A stretch of 64,000 bases of DNA from Kribbella sp. NBC_01245 (GCF_036226525.1 NZ_CP108487.1:7192001-7256000), one strand, 5' to 3'; numbered from the stretch's first letter, positions 41,107 through 49,715 are shown. Translations and numbers: made by a program. Notes: generated by a model not told the origin, from the letters alone.

Positions 41107-41275
41107 CCTAGTGCCTCGTGGTCCTGATTCCTTTGCACTGGCGGCGCCCAGGCGGGCACCTCGCGGCGTTGGAGAAGCGTCCACGATGCTCCGCATCGAG
41201 GACGCTCCTCCGCCTTGCGATGCACCCACCTGGACACCGCCAGCACTAAAGGAATGAGGACCACGAGGCACTAGG
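41107..41275. repeat. 169-base palindromic element, MITE-like
   Basis: Terminal arms 41107-41134 and 41248-41275 are complementary in 27 of 28 positions (start CCTAGTGCCTCGTGGTCCT). Inside, a second pair of about 38 bases shows roughly three-quarters identity, and the centre forms CGATGC/GCATCG. It starts immediately after the efeB stop and ends 9 bases before the next ATG. It could act as a terminator, but its size and high terminal identity suggest a mobile or repeated element. Confidence 0.8.
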
Positions 41276-41284
41276 CTTCACCCC

Positions 41285-41593
41285 ATGAAGCTCGGGGCAG
41301 TTACAGGAATCGCCATTGTCACCGCCGCAGCCCTCGCCGGTTGTGGTGGTACGCCGTCAATCTCGCAGGACGCATTGCAGAACAGCGTCTCCAGCTCGCT
41401 GGAGAAGTCGGTCGGCACGAAGCCGGAGAAGATCGAGTGCCCGGGCAAGCTGATCGCCAAGGTCAACGAGGCCACCCGCTGCGTGCTGTCGCACAAGGGC
41501 AAGAAGTACGGCGTCGCCGTCCGGATCAAGTCGGTCAAGGGCACCAACGCGAAGTTCGACATCAAGGTCGACGACAAGCCGATGTCCTCCTGA
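41285..41593 (+). CDS. DUF4333 lipoprotein
   Basis: 102 aa. The lipobox AALAGC gives a lipidated Cys at residue 20. The remainder is a DUF4333 domain: VSSSLEKSVGTKPEKIECPGKLIAKVNEATRCVLSHKGKKYGVAVRI, with two cysteines likely disulfide-linked. DUF4333 proteins are small cell-envelope proteins of actinobacteria with unknown role. The ATG lies nine bases from the palindromic element, so the ribosome site is partly inside the element's arm. Confidence 0.85.
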   Translation: MKLGAVTGIAIVTAAALAGCGGTPSISQDALQNSVSSSLEKSVGTKPEKIECPGKLIAKVNEATRCVLSHKGKKYGVAVRIKSVKGTNAKFDIKVDDKPMSS

Positions 41594-41649
41594 TCACATC
41601 GGCCGGGCCGGTGCGGGGATGCCCGCCGCGGCCCGGCTACTGTGAGGCG

Positions 41650-41736
41650 GTGGACCCCCGCACCCGGCGACTCGTCACCTCGGCCGTACTGGCGCTACTC
41701 GTTGCCATCGTCATCGTTGCCGCGTTGACCAGGTAG
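41650..41736 (+). CDS. Possible 28-residue single-span membrane peptide
   Basis: GTG 41650 preceded by GTGAGGCG; encodes VDPRTRRLVTSAVLALLVAIVIVAALTR, a basic N-terminus followed by one strong hydrophobic span. It fits the gap between the DUF4333 and membrane-protein genes. Too short for family assignment; chance cannot be excluded. Confidence 0.45.
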   Translation: MDPRTRRLVTSAVLALLVAIVIVAALTR

Positions 41737-41785
41737 TTCGCTGTTGGCCGCACGGATTGTCGGAGCGGCCCGGTAACCTCCCGGC

Positions 41786-42892
41786 ATGACCACCTCCGCC
41801 GGTCGATCGCCGTACCTGCTGCGCGCCGGTCTGGTGCGCGATGTCCGAACCGCCGCGCACCTGACCACCTTCGTCGTGGCAGCGGTCTCGACTGTGCTGA
41901 TCACCCGGTTGTTCCTGCGGTTGAGCGGTTATCCACAGATCGGTACCGAGGGCGGTCTGCACATCGCCCACATGCTGCCCGGCGGTCTGCTGATGCTGGC
42001 CGCGATCACCCTGCTGCTCGCGTTCATCGGCCCGGTGGTGCGACCCGCGGCGGCCCTGATCGGCGGGATCGGCTTCGGCCTGTTCATCGACGAGGTGGGC
42101 AAGTTCGTCACCTCCGACAACGACTACTTCTACCGACCGGCCGCCGCGATCATGTACGTCGTCTTCGTGCTGCTGGTGCTCGCGGTTCAGTTCGTGCGGC
42201 GAAGACCGTTCGACCCGCGCGAGCATCTCGCCAACGCGGTCGACCACGCCGTCGAAGGGGTCGCGGGCGGGCTGTCCCGGCAACGGCTGGCCGCGGCCTC
42301 GGCACAACTCCGGCTGGCCGACGACGCACCCGGCCGGGCCGAGGTCCGTGCGCTGCTCGCCGCGTGTAGACGCGATGACGTTGAGCTCGCCGCGCCGCTG
42401 GATGCCGTCCTGGTCCCGCTCAAACGTGCCTTCGGCCGCCTTGCCACACATCCGGCCGCACCACGCGTGGCGGTCGTCGTACTGGTCATCCAGGCCCTCG
42501 GCGCGCCCGTTTTCGCGGTGTTGTTCAGCCCGGAGCACCATTTGAACGAGGCGCCGGTCATCGGTGTGGCCGCGGGGAGTCTGCTGTCGGCCGTCTTCAC
42601 CTTGCGCGGCGCCTTGCGGATGCGGGTCGACCGGCTGCGGGCTGTTCGGCTCTTCGAGGTCTCAGTGCTGATCTCGCTGCTGGTCACGCAGGTCTTCCAG
42701 TTCGCGGGGACCCAGTTCTCCGCGGTCGGCGGCATCGTTCTCGACCTGATCCTGCTCGGCCTGCTGGGGGCCGAGCAGGTTCGCATCGAGGAGCAACGCG
42801 TCCTGGCGCTACCGCCCGCCCCAGTCGCGCCGAGTTCCGATCAGCGTGGGGCTGGTGGTGGCGACGAGATAGGCGATACCGGCGACGAGTAG
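41786..42892 (+). CDS. Integral membrane protein of unknown function
   Basis: 368 aa with about eight hydrophobic spans. The conserved-looking start contains GGLHIAHMLPGGLLMLAA and GFGLFIDEVGKFVTSDNDYFYRPAAA in the first four spans, then a cytoplasmic middle (about 135-225) and four more spans. I do not recognise a named family. The ATG matches the first hydrophobic block. The 3' end overlaps the convergent MFS gene by 84 bases, in its Gly/Asp-rich tail. Confidence 0.7.
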   Translation: MTTSAGRSPYLLRAGLVRDVRTAAHLTTFVVAAVSTVLITRLFLRLSGYPQIGTEGGLHIAHMLPGGLLMLAAITLLLAFIGPVVRPAAALIGGIGFGLFIDEVGKFVTSDNDYFYRPAAAIMYVVFVLLVLAVQFVRRRPFDPREHLANAVDHAVEGVAGGLSRQRLAAASAQLRLADDAPGRAEVRALLAACRRDDVELAAPLDAVLVPLKRAFGRLATHPAAPRVAVVVLVIQALGAPVFAVLFSPEHHLNEAPVIGVAAGSLLSAVFTLRGALRMRVDRLRAVRLFEVSVLISLLVTQVFQFAGTQFSAVGGIVLDLILLGLLGAEQVRIEEQRVLALPPAPVAPSSDQRGAGGGDEIGDTGDE

Positions 42893-44116
42893 GGCGGGCG
42901 CGAGGCCGATTGAGGCGATCGCGGCACCGGCCAGTACGCCGCCGAGCGGCATCCCGGCCCAGCCGAGCGACTCGGCCAGCGAGCCGACTCGGCCGAGCAG
43001 GTGTCGAGGCACTCGCTCGATGAACAGCGCGCCGAGGATCGGGTTGATGAACCCCACGCCGAACCCGCCGATCAGGCAGACCCCGACGACGACCCACAGC
43101 GGGCTGTCCACGGCCATCACCACGAATCGTGGAATGCCGCCGAGCATGAAGCCGAGCGTGAACACGAGCCGACGGGGGACCCGGTCACCCATGGCGGCCG
43201 CGAGCAGGGCACCGATGGTCGCGGTGATACCGAACACGGACATCAGCAGGCCGATCTCCGCCGGACCGTACCCCTGGCTGCGAATCCAGACCGGCACCAG
43301 CACCGCGTTGTACGCGATGTCGAGCAGGTTCGTCACCGTGATCATCAGGATCAACGCCATCAGGAACTTGTCCTTGCGGAGGAAGTCCCAGCCCGACCGC
43401 AGCCTGCGCAGGTAGCTCACGCCCGCCTCGTCGTCCGGCTCATCCTCGGTAGCAGCCTTCTTGCGTGGCGCCCAGATACCGATCAGGAGGGCGCACACAG
43501 CGAACGAGGCCGCGTCCACGAGCAGCGCTTGTGCCGTACCTATTGAGGCGATCAGTACGCCGGCGATGGCAGGCGCGATGAATCCGGCAGTGCGATCGGT
43601 GGTGCTCTCCAGGCCGGTCACGCGCTCGATCGGGACTCGTGCCGCCTCGGCGATATCCGGGACCATTACGCCTTTGGCCGCGTCGCCCGGACCGCGGAAG
43701 ACCCCGGCGATCGCGACCAGTGCCAGCAATAGCGGGAACGAGAGGCGGTCCAGCAGTTGCAGGATCGGGATCAGCGCGACCACTACGGCACTCGCGCTGT
43801 CCGCGATCATGCTCACGCGGCGCGGCCCGACTCGGTCGATGAGCGGACCGCCTAGGGCCTTGCTCAGTACCAGTGGGGTCATCTCGAAGACGACCACCAG
43901 CCCCATCTTGGCCGCCGATCCGGTCGTCACGAGCACCAGCCAGGGGATCGCGATCGCGCTCACCCTGGTGCCGGAGATGGAGACGACGTTCGCGATCAGG
44001 AACGCGATCAGCGGTACGCGGTTGGGCGGACCGCCTGGCTGTTCGGTGGGTGGTCGCGGGGTGGCTGGTTGTGGGGTGGTTGATCGCGCGGCGGGCGGGG
44101 ATTCGGCGGTCGTCAT
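42809..44116 (-). CDS. MFS transporter co-expressed with an ArsR-type regulator
   Basis: 435 aa. A Pro/Thr-rich N-terminus of 30 residues leads into about 12 spans (VPLIAFLIANVVSISGTRVSAIAIPWLVLVTT), with LIDRVGPRRVSMIADS as the loop 2-3 motif. It belongs to the DHA3-like MFS branch; probable drug or metabolite efflux. Its ATG overlaps the stop of the regulator (ATGA). The C-terminal 28 codons overlap the convergent membrane protein gene. Confidence 0.88.
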   Translation of the reverse strand: MTTAESPPAARSTTPQPATPRPPTEQPGGPPNRVPLIAFLIANVVSISGTRVSAIAIPWLVLVTTGSAAKMGLVVVFEMTPLVLSKALGGPLIDRVGPRRVSMIADSASAVVVALIPILQLLDRLSFPLLLALVAIAGVFRGPGDAAKGVMVPDIAEAARVPIERVTGLESTTDRTAGFIAPAIAGVLIASIGTAQALLVDAASFAVCALLIGIWAPRKKAATEDEPDDEAGVSYLRRLRSGWDFLRKDKFLMALILMITVTNLLDIAYNAVLVPVWIRSQGYGPAEIGLLMSVFGITATIGALLAAAMGDRVPRRLVFTLGFMLGGIPRFVVMAVDSPLWVVVGVCLIGGFGVGFINPILGALFIERVPRHLLGRVGSLAESLGWAGMPLGGVLAGAAIASIGLAPALLVAGIAYLVATTSPTLIGTRRDWGGR

Positions 44117-44844
44117 TCGGCTGTCCTCTGGAAGCCCTGGATCTGCACCGAGACCTTCTTCTGGCCTTCCGCCAGCGGCTGGGTGAGATCGGTCCGGTAC
44201 TTGTCCAGCACCACCAGGATTTCGTCGAACATCCGCTTGGCCTGGTCGCTGGTGAGGTGAAACGCGAAATCCGACAACATTCCCACGTCGCGCCATTCGG
44301 CATCGAGGGTCGGGATCTCGTCGATCGCGCGAAACATGTTCTCGGCGTAGATCTGTGCGTTCGAGTGCAGATAAGCCAGCGCGAGCTCAGGATCGCTGTC
44401 GAGCAAGGCGTTCTCGTCGAAGTAGGTGCCGCGGTGCGCCGCCTTCCACCAGCGATCCCGAGCGTTGCCGCGCTCTTCGTCGTCCACCACCAGCCCCGCC
44501 TCGGCCAACTGCCGGAGGTGGTAACTAGTGGCTCCGGTATTGACCCCGAGCCGACTCGCCAGCGTGGTCGCCGTCTGCGGTCCATGCGCTCGCAACAGCC
44601 CCAGCAACTTGTTCCGCATCGGATGCGCCAACGCCCGCAACAACCGGCTGTCCAACGACACATCCAGCACGGGATCCGGATGCCAGGAATGCTCAGCCGG
44701 CGCATCCTCAACGACCTGCGCCGCGTCGCTCCCGGCGGTCGCCGTGTCGCTCCCGGCCGTCGCCGTGTCGCCCCCGGCGGTCGCTGCGGCCTGGTCGTCG
44801 GGAGTCTTCGGAGTCTGCTCTGGGAGGTGGTCGCGGTCGCTCAT
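44113..44844 (-). CDS. ArsR-like winged-helix regulator
   Basis: 243 aa from ATG 44844. A 45-residue Ala/Gly/Thr/Asp-rich N-terminus (GGDTATAGSDTATAGSDAAQ) precedes the ArsR helix-turn-helix: LLRALAHPMRNKLLGLLRAHGPQTATTLASRLGVNTGATSYHLRQLAEAGLVVDDEERGNARDRWW, in the HTH_20 style. The C-terminal 110 residues form a helical effector region. It probably controls itself and the downstream MFS exporter through the palindrome at 44862-44900. The longer frame runs into that palindrome and is rejected. Confidence 0.88.
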   Translation of the reverse strand: MSDRDHLPEQTPKTPDDQAAATAGGDTATAGSDTATAGSDAAQVVEDAPAEHSWHPDPVLDVSLDSRLLRALAHPMRNKLLGLLRAHGPQTATTLASRLGVNTGATSYHLRQLAEAGLVVDDEERGNARDRWWKAAHRGTYFDENALLDSDPELALAYLHSNAQIYAENMFRAIDEIPTLDAEWRDVGMLSDFAFHLTSDQAKRMFDEILVVLDKYRTDLTQPLAEGQKKVSVQIQGFQRTAE

Positions 44845-44861
44845 GAGTCGACCATAGATCA

Positions 44862-44900
44862 CACAATCTCTTTGCAAAAGCCCTTTGCAAAGAGATTGTG
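44862..44900. promoter_or_regulatory. 39-base perfect-arm palindrome at the ArsR promoter
   Basis: CACAATCTCTTTGCAAA (44862-44878), five-base spacer, and its exact complement (44884-44900). Each arm contains TTTGCAAA, itself palindromic, giving two nested sites. It is 18 bases upstream of the regulator ATG and about 147 bases upstream of the divergent gene. Confidence 0.8.
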
Positions 44901-45046
44901 CAGTTTTTTCGAGCTTGCTGGCCGAGTTGTCCACAAGTTCGGAAGTAAGTGCGGAAACGGGCTTGGATCGCGGCATCTTCCCTGCCGAGAGGCTGATGTG
45001 GCCGCCGAGATGGTGGTCAGCGGTCCGAAGGAGAGAGGAGCCAGAG

Positions 45047-45406
45047 ATGGTGCGGGTGTTGCTCGAGGAAGCCGACTATTGCGACGTCGCGGCGGACCTG
45101 CTGACGTTCGTCGAGGGTGCGGTCGTGTTCTGGAAGGACGGCGAAGAGGTCGCCCGGCAACGACAGAACCGGATCCGCGGTCTGGAGATGCTGACCTCAC
45201 CCGGCAGACGCGTCGGCGAGGCACGCAAAACCTTCCCGAATGCCTACAAGCCCTGGACCACCGAACAAGAGGAAGAGCTCACCGAAGCCTTCAAGTCCGG
45301 CGGCACCATGGCAGACCTGACCAACCTCCTAGGCCGACAACCAGGCGGCATCGAAATGCGCCTAAGACACCTAGGCCTACTAACCGACACCGAACACCTC
45401 GCCTAA
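45047..45406 (+). CDS. Small conserved-looking protein with a C-terminal helix-turn-helix-like tail
   Basis: 119 aa. ATG 45047 follows a strong purine run GGAGAGAGGAG. The N-terminal half (VRVLLEEADYCDVAADLLTFVEGAVVFWKDGEE) is unassigned. The tail (KPWTTEQEEELTEAFKSGGTMADLTNLLGRQPGGIEMRLRHLGLL) resembles a short DNA-binding or protein-interaction motif found at the ends of various actinobacterial proteins. Function unknown. Upstream open sequence runs into the ArsR palindrome and is not coding. Confidence 0.75.
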   Translation: MVRVLLEEADYCDVAADLLTFVEGAVVFWKDGEEVARQRQNRIRGLEMLTSPGRRVGEARKTFPNAYKPWTTEQEEELTEAFKSGGTMADLTNLLGRQPGGIEMRLRHLGLLTDTEHLA

Positions 45407-45880
45407 ACCCACCACACGACCCCGGGAGGCGCCGGCCTATGCCTACGGGGAGGCGTTCGCCTAGGACTCCTCGTCGATTGGTCTCATTTGGTGGGCCGCA
45501 TCTCGCCAAGTTCGACTCGTCATCCGACGGGATCACCTTTGAACCGGCGGCCCACGAAATGTGACCAATCGTCGAGAGTCCGGTTCGACTCGCGCGCTAG
45601 CCCACGATTTCCTCGTCAGGCCGCAGGGTGGCCCGCAGCCACACGGCACGTCTGGTCTATCGGGCGCGGACAACAGGGTGCTCGGACGGCTGCTCGGAAG
45701 GTGGCAAGGAGTCGGCCAAAGCCTCGATTGGGAGGCCCAAGGAGGCGCCTGAGAGGGCTGATTTGGGCGTCCCGGGAGGTGGTTGCAGGGTCAGGTATTG
45801 GGTCTCCGGAGAGGTGGTCGCGGCGCGGTTCGGGCGAGACCGTTTTGTGATGGTGTGGTGCGGTCGGTCAGAATGGCGCG
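45407..45880. other. Gene-free 474-base region with a palindrome
   Basis: Contains a short hairpin AGGCG/CGCCT near 45451-45462, the 107-base inverted repeat (45470-45576), and then about 300 bases of G-rich sequence without a convincing gene. CAGAAT at about 45869-45874 could be the -10 of a leaderless transcript for the methyltransferase. Confidence 0.5.
45470..45576. repeat. 107-base imperfect palindrome
   Basis: 30-base arms 45470-45499 (start CTCGTCGATTGGTCTCATTT) and 45547-45576 match in 27 positions, with a 47-base centre. Like the elements at 33562 and 41107 it lies between genes, but its arm sequence is different. Confidence 0.65.
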
Positions 45881-47239
45881 GTGCAGTCTGACCTCGAGCC
45901 GCCGACTACGGGCTCCGAGCCTCGCGACGAGGTTCGGGCCGCGCTGCTCGACGAGTCGGCGCTGGTCCGTGCGCTCGGGTCTGGACGGCGTCGCGGCGCG
46001 GAGCCTCCGGCGTTCCACCGGGTCGAGTTGCGGTACGTCGATCTCAAGGCTGGGCGGCACCTGCAGCTCACGCAGTACGACGAGCGGCAGGCGCATACCA
46101 GCAACGCGGCGGTCGGTGCCGAGGCGGCGAAGCTCGTGGACGAACTACTCGACGAGCCGTACGGCAACTGGCATGTCGAGACCACCGCGGAGACCCTCCA
46201 GTTCCGGTACACCAAGAAGGGCCGCCCGCTGCTGCACCGCCAGCAGGACCGGCACGAGCAGGTGACCGGGCACGACCGGCCCAAGGAGCGGTTGCTCGAT
46301 CCAGCCGCGCCCTTCCTGATCGAGCTCGGCATCAGCGACCACCACGGCCGGGTCAAACCGTCGCGGCAGTCCAAGTACAAGCAGATCGAAGAGTTCTGCA
46401 AACTGCTCGCTCCCGCCCTGGACGAGGCAGTCGCCGCCGGCCGCATCACCGCCGTCCGAACCACCTCGACCAGCACCGCGTCGGGCCACACCGCGTCGGG
46501 TGACGCCGGGTCGGACCAGGCCGCGTCGGACCACGCCGCGTCGGGTGACGCCGCGTCGGGTGGTGATGGCGGGGAGCGTGTGGGGGTGCGGCCGTTGCAT
46601 GTGGTGGATTTGGGGTGTGGGAATGCGTATCTGACGTTGGCGGCGTATCACCTGTTGAGTGCGCGCGGGTATGACGTGCGCGTGACGGGGATCGACCACA
46701 ATCCGAAGGCGCGGGTTCGGAACAGCCGGATCGTGGCGGATTTGGGCTGGCAGGAGCAGCTGCGGTTCGTTGACGGCACGATCGCCGAGGCGGAGCTGGA
46801 CTCGCCCGCGGACGTGGTGCTCGCGCTGCACGCGTGTGACACCGCGACCGATGACGCGTTGGCTCGGGCGGTCGGCTGGGAGGCGCCGCTCGTGCTCGCC
46901 GCACCGTGTTGCCATCACGATATTCAGAAGCAGCTCAAGGCGGGCGAACCACCGGCCCCGTACTCTCTGTTGACGAGGTATGGCATCGTTCGAGAACGGT
47001 TCGCTGATCTTCTCACCGATACGTTGAGAGCGGCCGTGCTGCGACAGGTCGGGTATCGCGTGGAGGTGGTGCAGTTCGTGGACAGTGAACATACGCCCCG
47101 CAATCTGCTGCTGCGTGCCGCCCGGACGGGTGCCGCGCCGGACGAGGGCACTCAAGCCGAGTACGCCGAACTGATCCGCGAATGGCAGGTCCAGCCGCGC
47201 CTCGCCGACCTGGTCCTCCGGCCCGGGGCAGACTCTTGA
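45881..47239 (+). CDS. Class I SAM-dependent methyltransferase
   Basis: 452 aa from GTG 45881. The N-terminal 170 residues include PSRQSKYKQIEEFCKLLAPAL, the helix typical of the Methyltransf_32 group. The SAM-binding motif is LHVVDLGCGNAYLTLAAYHLL, then VTGIDHNPKARVRN, VVLALHACDTATDDALARA and LVLAAPCCHHDIQ, as in RNA- or protein-acting members. Between helix and motif I is a low-complexity insert of six 5-residue repeats (TASGH, TASGD, AGSDQ and so on). The target is unknown. The start looks leaderless. Confidence 0.87.
   Translation: MQSDLEPPTTGSEPRDEVRAALLDESALVRALGSGRRRGAEPPAFHRVELRYVDLKAGRHLQLTQYDERQAHTSNAAVGAEAAKLVDELLDEPYGNWHVETTAETLQFRYTKKGRPLLHRQQDRHEQVTGHDRPKERLLDPAAPFLIELGISDHHGRVKPSRQSKYKQIEEFCKLLAPALDEAVAAGRITAVRTTSTSTASGHTASGDAGSDQAASDHAASGDAASGGDGGERVGVRPLHVVDLGCGNAYLTLAAYHLLSARGYDVRVTGIDHNPKARVRNSRIVADLGWQEQLRFVDGTIAEAELDSPADVVLALHACDTATDDALARAVGWEAPLVLAAPCCHHDIQKQLKAGEPPAPYSLLTRYGIVRERFADLLTDTLRAAVLRQVGYRVEVVQFVDSEHTPRNLLLRAARTGAAPDEGTQAEYAELIREWQVQPRLADLVLRPGADS
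46475..46564 (+). repeat. 15-base tandem repeat inside the methyltransferase gene
   Basis: Six in-frame units of type GCCGCGTCGGRCCAC or GCCGCGTCGGGTGAC. They encode a Ser/Ala/Gly/Asp linker before the SAM-binding domain. The unit number is likely to vary between strains. Confidence 0.85.
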
Positions 47240-48615
47240 CCGCGCTCGGCCGCGTGCTGGCCGGTTCCGCCGCGACGCTGCTGGCGCTCGCGGCCGCCGC
47301 CGCTCCAGCTGCCGCAACGCCGACCGCGGATGAGCCGCCGGCGCCGAAGAAGTTGTTCACGATCCGGGATGACCGGATCACGGAGTCGTCGGGGCTGGCG
47401 AAGAGCGTCAAGTTCCCCGGGATCTGGTGGACGACGAACGACTCGAACGACTCGGCGCGGGTTTTCGGCGTCGACAAGAACGGCGAGGTTCGGGCCGTGC
47501 TGACGTTCGGGGCCGAGGTGCGGGACGTCGAGGCGCTGGCGATCAGTAAGGACGGCCGGATCTACGTCGGGGATATCGGCGACAACGAGGGCGTGCGGGA
47601 CCAGATCCACGTCTACTCGATGGCCGAGCCGGAGAAGCTCGAGAACCAGCAGGTCAAGTTCCGGCAGTACGACTTCGAGTATCCCGACGGCGCGCACAAC
47701 GCCGAGACGTTGATGATCCATCCGCGCAACGACCGGTTGTACATCGTCACCAAGGAGCAGAAGAAGGGCGGGCTGTACGCCGCTCCCGAGGTCGCTTCCC
47801 GCGAGGGCGTGAACAAGCTCAAGCGCGTCGGCGATATGCCCGCCCTCGCCACCGACGGGACGTTCATGCCGGACGCGCTGCGGATCGTCGTGCGAAGCTA
47901 TCTCTCGATGACCGCGATGACCTGGTCCTCCCCTAAGGCGTACGCCACGGTGCAACTGCCGATCGCGCAAGGCGAATCCATCGCGGTCGGGCCGACCGAC
48001 AACACGGTCGTGGCCGGCAGCGAAGGGTCGAACTCGGCCGTTTACCAGGTTCAGGTGCCACCACGGAAGGCGGCGGTCCCGCCCAAGGCGACGACCAAAC
48101 CGGCCGATACCGGGGCCGGCGATGCCACCTCGAAGTCCGGCGGAACGTTGCGGTGGATCCTGGCCGGCGCCGGGGTGTTCGCGCTGATCGTGGCGCTGGT
48201 GACGTTCCCGACCGGCCGGCGCGAGCGGCAGGACGCGCTGATCGAGCAGCAGCGCCTGGACAAGCTACGCGATCGCGACCAGCGCGACCGCTACAGTCGG
48301 GTCGGCGAGACGGGCGAACACGCCGCCTACACCGATGCGGCATACGCCAGCGCAGGCTACGACGAGACCGCCTACGCGCCGAACGGCTACGAGCAAAACG
48401 GTTACGACCAAAACGGGTACGACCAGGGCGGCTACGACCAGAACGGTCACGGGCAAACCCACGGCGCCCACGGGCAAGGCGGCTACCCCCAGCACCAGCA
48501 GCACCAGGGTGGGCACCAGCAGGGCGGGTTCGATCGCAGTCGGTTCCAGCCGGTCGGGGACTATCACAACCCCGACCGGCAGGATCCGTATCAGGCCAGG
48601 CGCTCGACCGTGTAG
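47236..48615 (+). CDS. Membrane-anchored propeller protein with a Q/G/N/Y-rich cytoplasmic tail
   Basis: 459 aa from TTG 47236, which overlaps the methyltransferase TGA (TTGA). The signal peptide is LTALGRVLAGSAATLLALAA. The extracellular part (about 30-290) has beta-propeller-like repeats (RITESSGLAKSVKFPGIWWTTNDSND, ISKDGRIYVGDIGDN, NAETLMIHPRNDRLYIVTKE). A Pro/Thr linker leads to one membrane span (LRWILAGAGVFALIVALVTF), an RDRD-type charged helix, then about 70 residues of YDQNGYDQGGYDQNG-type sequence. No enzyme motif is seen. TTG or a nearby GTG could be the start. Confidence 0.75.
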   Translation: MTALGRVLAGSAATLLALAAAAAPAAATPTADEPPAPKKLFTIRDDRITESSGLAKSVKFPGIWWTTNDSNDSARVFGVDKNGEVRAVLTFGAEVRDVEALAISKDGRIYVGDIGDNEGVRDQIHVYSMAEPEKLENQQVKFRQYDFEYPDGAHNAETLMIHPRNDRLYIVTKEQKKGGLYAAPEVASREGVNKLKRVGDMPALATDGTFMPDALRIVVRSYLSMTAMTWSSPKAYATVQLPIAQGESIAVGPTDNTVVAGSEGSNSAVYQVQVPPRKAAVPPKATTKPADTGAGDATSKSGGTLRWILAGAGVFALIVALVTFPTGRRERQDALIEQQRLDKLRDRDQRDRYSRVGETGEHAAYTDAAYASAGYDETAYAPNGYEQNGYDQNGYDQGGYDQNGHGQTHGAHGQGGYPQHQQHQGGHQQGGFDRSRFQPVGDYHNPDRQDPYQARRSTV

Positions 48616-49715
48616 TCGATCGCCTGGGTGAGCTTCTCCACGTCATCCGGGTCGACCGCCGGGAACATCGCCACCCGGAGCTGGTTGCGGCCGAGCTTGC
48701 GGTACGGCTCGGTGTCGACGATGCCGTTGGCGCGCAGCACCGTCGCGACGGCGGCCGCGTCGATCGAGTCGTCCAGGTCGATCGTGCCGATCACCAGCGA
48801 GCGGGCGTCCGCGTCCTCGACGTACGGCGTCGCGTAGCTGGACTTCTCGGCCCAGGTGTAGAGCCGGTTGCTGGAGTCGGTGGTGCGCTGTACGGCCCAC
48901 TCGAGCCCGCCGTTGGCGTTCAGCCAGTCGGTCTGCTCCGCCATCAGGAACAGCGTCGACAGCGACGGGGTGTTGTAGGTCTGGTTCTTGCCGGAGTTGT
49001 CGATCGCCGTGGCCAGGTCCAGGAACGCCGGGATCCAGCGGCCGGAGGCGGTGATCTCCTCGACCCGGGCCAGCGCGGCCGGGGACATGATCGCGATCCA
49101 CAGACCGCCGTCCGAGGCGAAGCACTTCTGCGGCGCGAAGTAGTACACGTCGGTCTCGGTGATGTCGACCGGCAGACCGCCGGCGCCCGAGGTGGCGTCG
49201 ATCGCGACCAGCGCGCCCTCATCGGCACCCTCGACCCGCTTGATCGGGGCCATCACGCCGGTGGAGGTCTCGTTGTGCGGCCACGCGTACAGGTCGACGC
49301 CCGCCTCAGCGACGGCGACCGGACGGGTGCCGGGCTCGGCCTTGATCACGCTCGGGTCGGCCAGGTGCGGCGCCTGCTGCGCGGCCTTCGCGAACTTGGA
49401 CGAGAACTCGCCGAAGCTCAGGTGCTGGCTCTTCTCCCGGATCAGCGCGAACGTCGCGACGTCCCAGAACGCGGTCGAGCCGCCGTTGCCGAGCACGACC
49501 TGGTAGCCCTCGGGCAGGTTGAACAGGTCCGAAACGCCCTGGCGAACGCGGCCGACCAGGTTCTTCACCGGGGCCTGGCGGTGTGAGGTGCCGAGCAGCT
49601 TGATGCCCTCGGTGGCGAGGGCCTGAACGGCCTCCGGGCGGACCTTGGACGGTCCGGCGCCGAAACGGCCGTCGGCGGGCTTGAGCTCTTCGGGGATTAC
49701 AACGTCGCTGGTCAC
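48591..49715 (-). CDS. serC: Phosphoserine aminotransferase
   Basis: 374 aa, the actinobacterial SerC type. Converts 3-phosphohydroxypyruvate to phosphoserine in serine synthesis using PLP; it also serves PLP synthesis in some bacteria. FGAGPSKVRPEAVQAL at the start, and the PLP lysine in FAPQKCFASDGG, are characteristic. GTG 49715 has AAGGAG nine bases upstream. Its 3' end overlaps the propeller gene by 25 bases. Confidence 0.95.
   Translation of the reverse strand: MTSDVVIPEELKPADGRFGAGPSKVRPEAVQALATEGIKLLGTSHRQAPVKNLVGRVRQGVSDLFNLPEGYQVVLGNGGSTAFWDVATFALIREKSQHLSFGEFSSKFAKAAQQAPHLADPSVIKAEPGTRPVAVAEAGVDLYAWPHNETSTGVMAPIKRVEGADEGALVAIDATSGAGGLPVDITETDVYYFAPQKCFASDGGLWIAIMSPAALARVEEITASGRWIPAFLDLATAIDNSGKNQTYNTPSLSTLFLMAEQTDWLNANGGLEWAVQRTTDSSNRLYTWAEKSSYATPYVEDADARSLVIGTIDLDDSIDAAAVATVLRANGIVDTEPYRKLGRNQLRVAMFPAVDPDDVEKLTQAIDYTVERLA

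Noticed and set aside
45407..45880. Small genes in the gap before the methyltransferase
   Set aside because: Short frames at 45561-45752 and elsewhere have no ribosome sites and poor codon use, and one crosses the palindrome arm.
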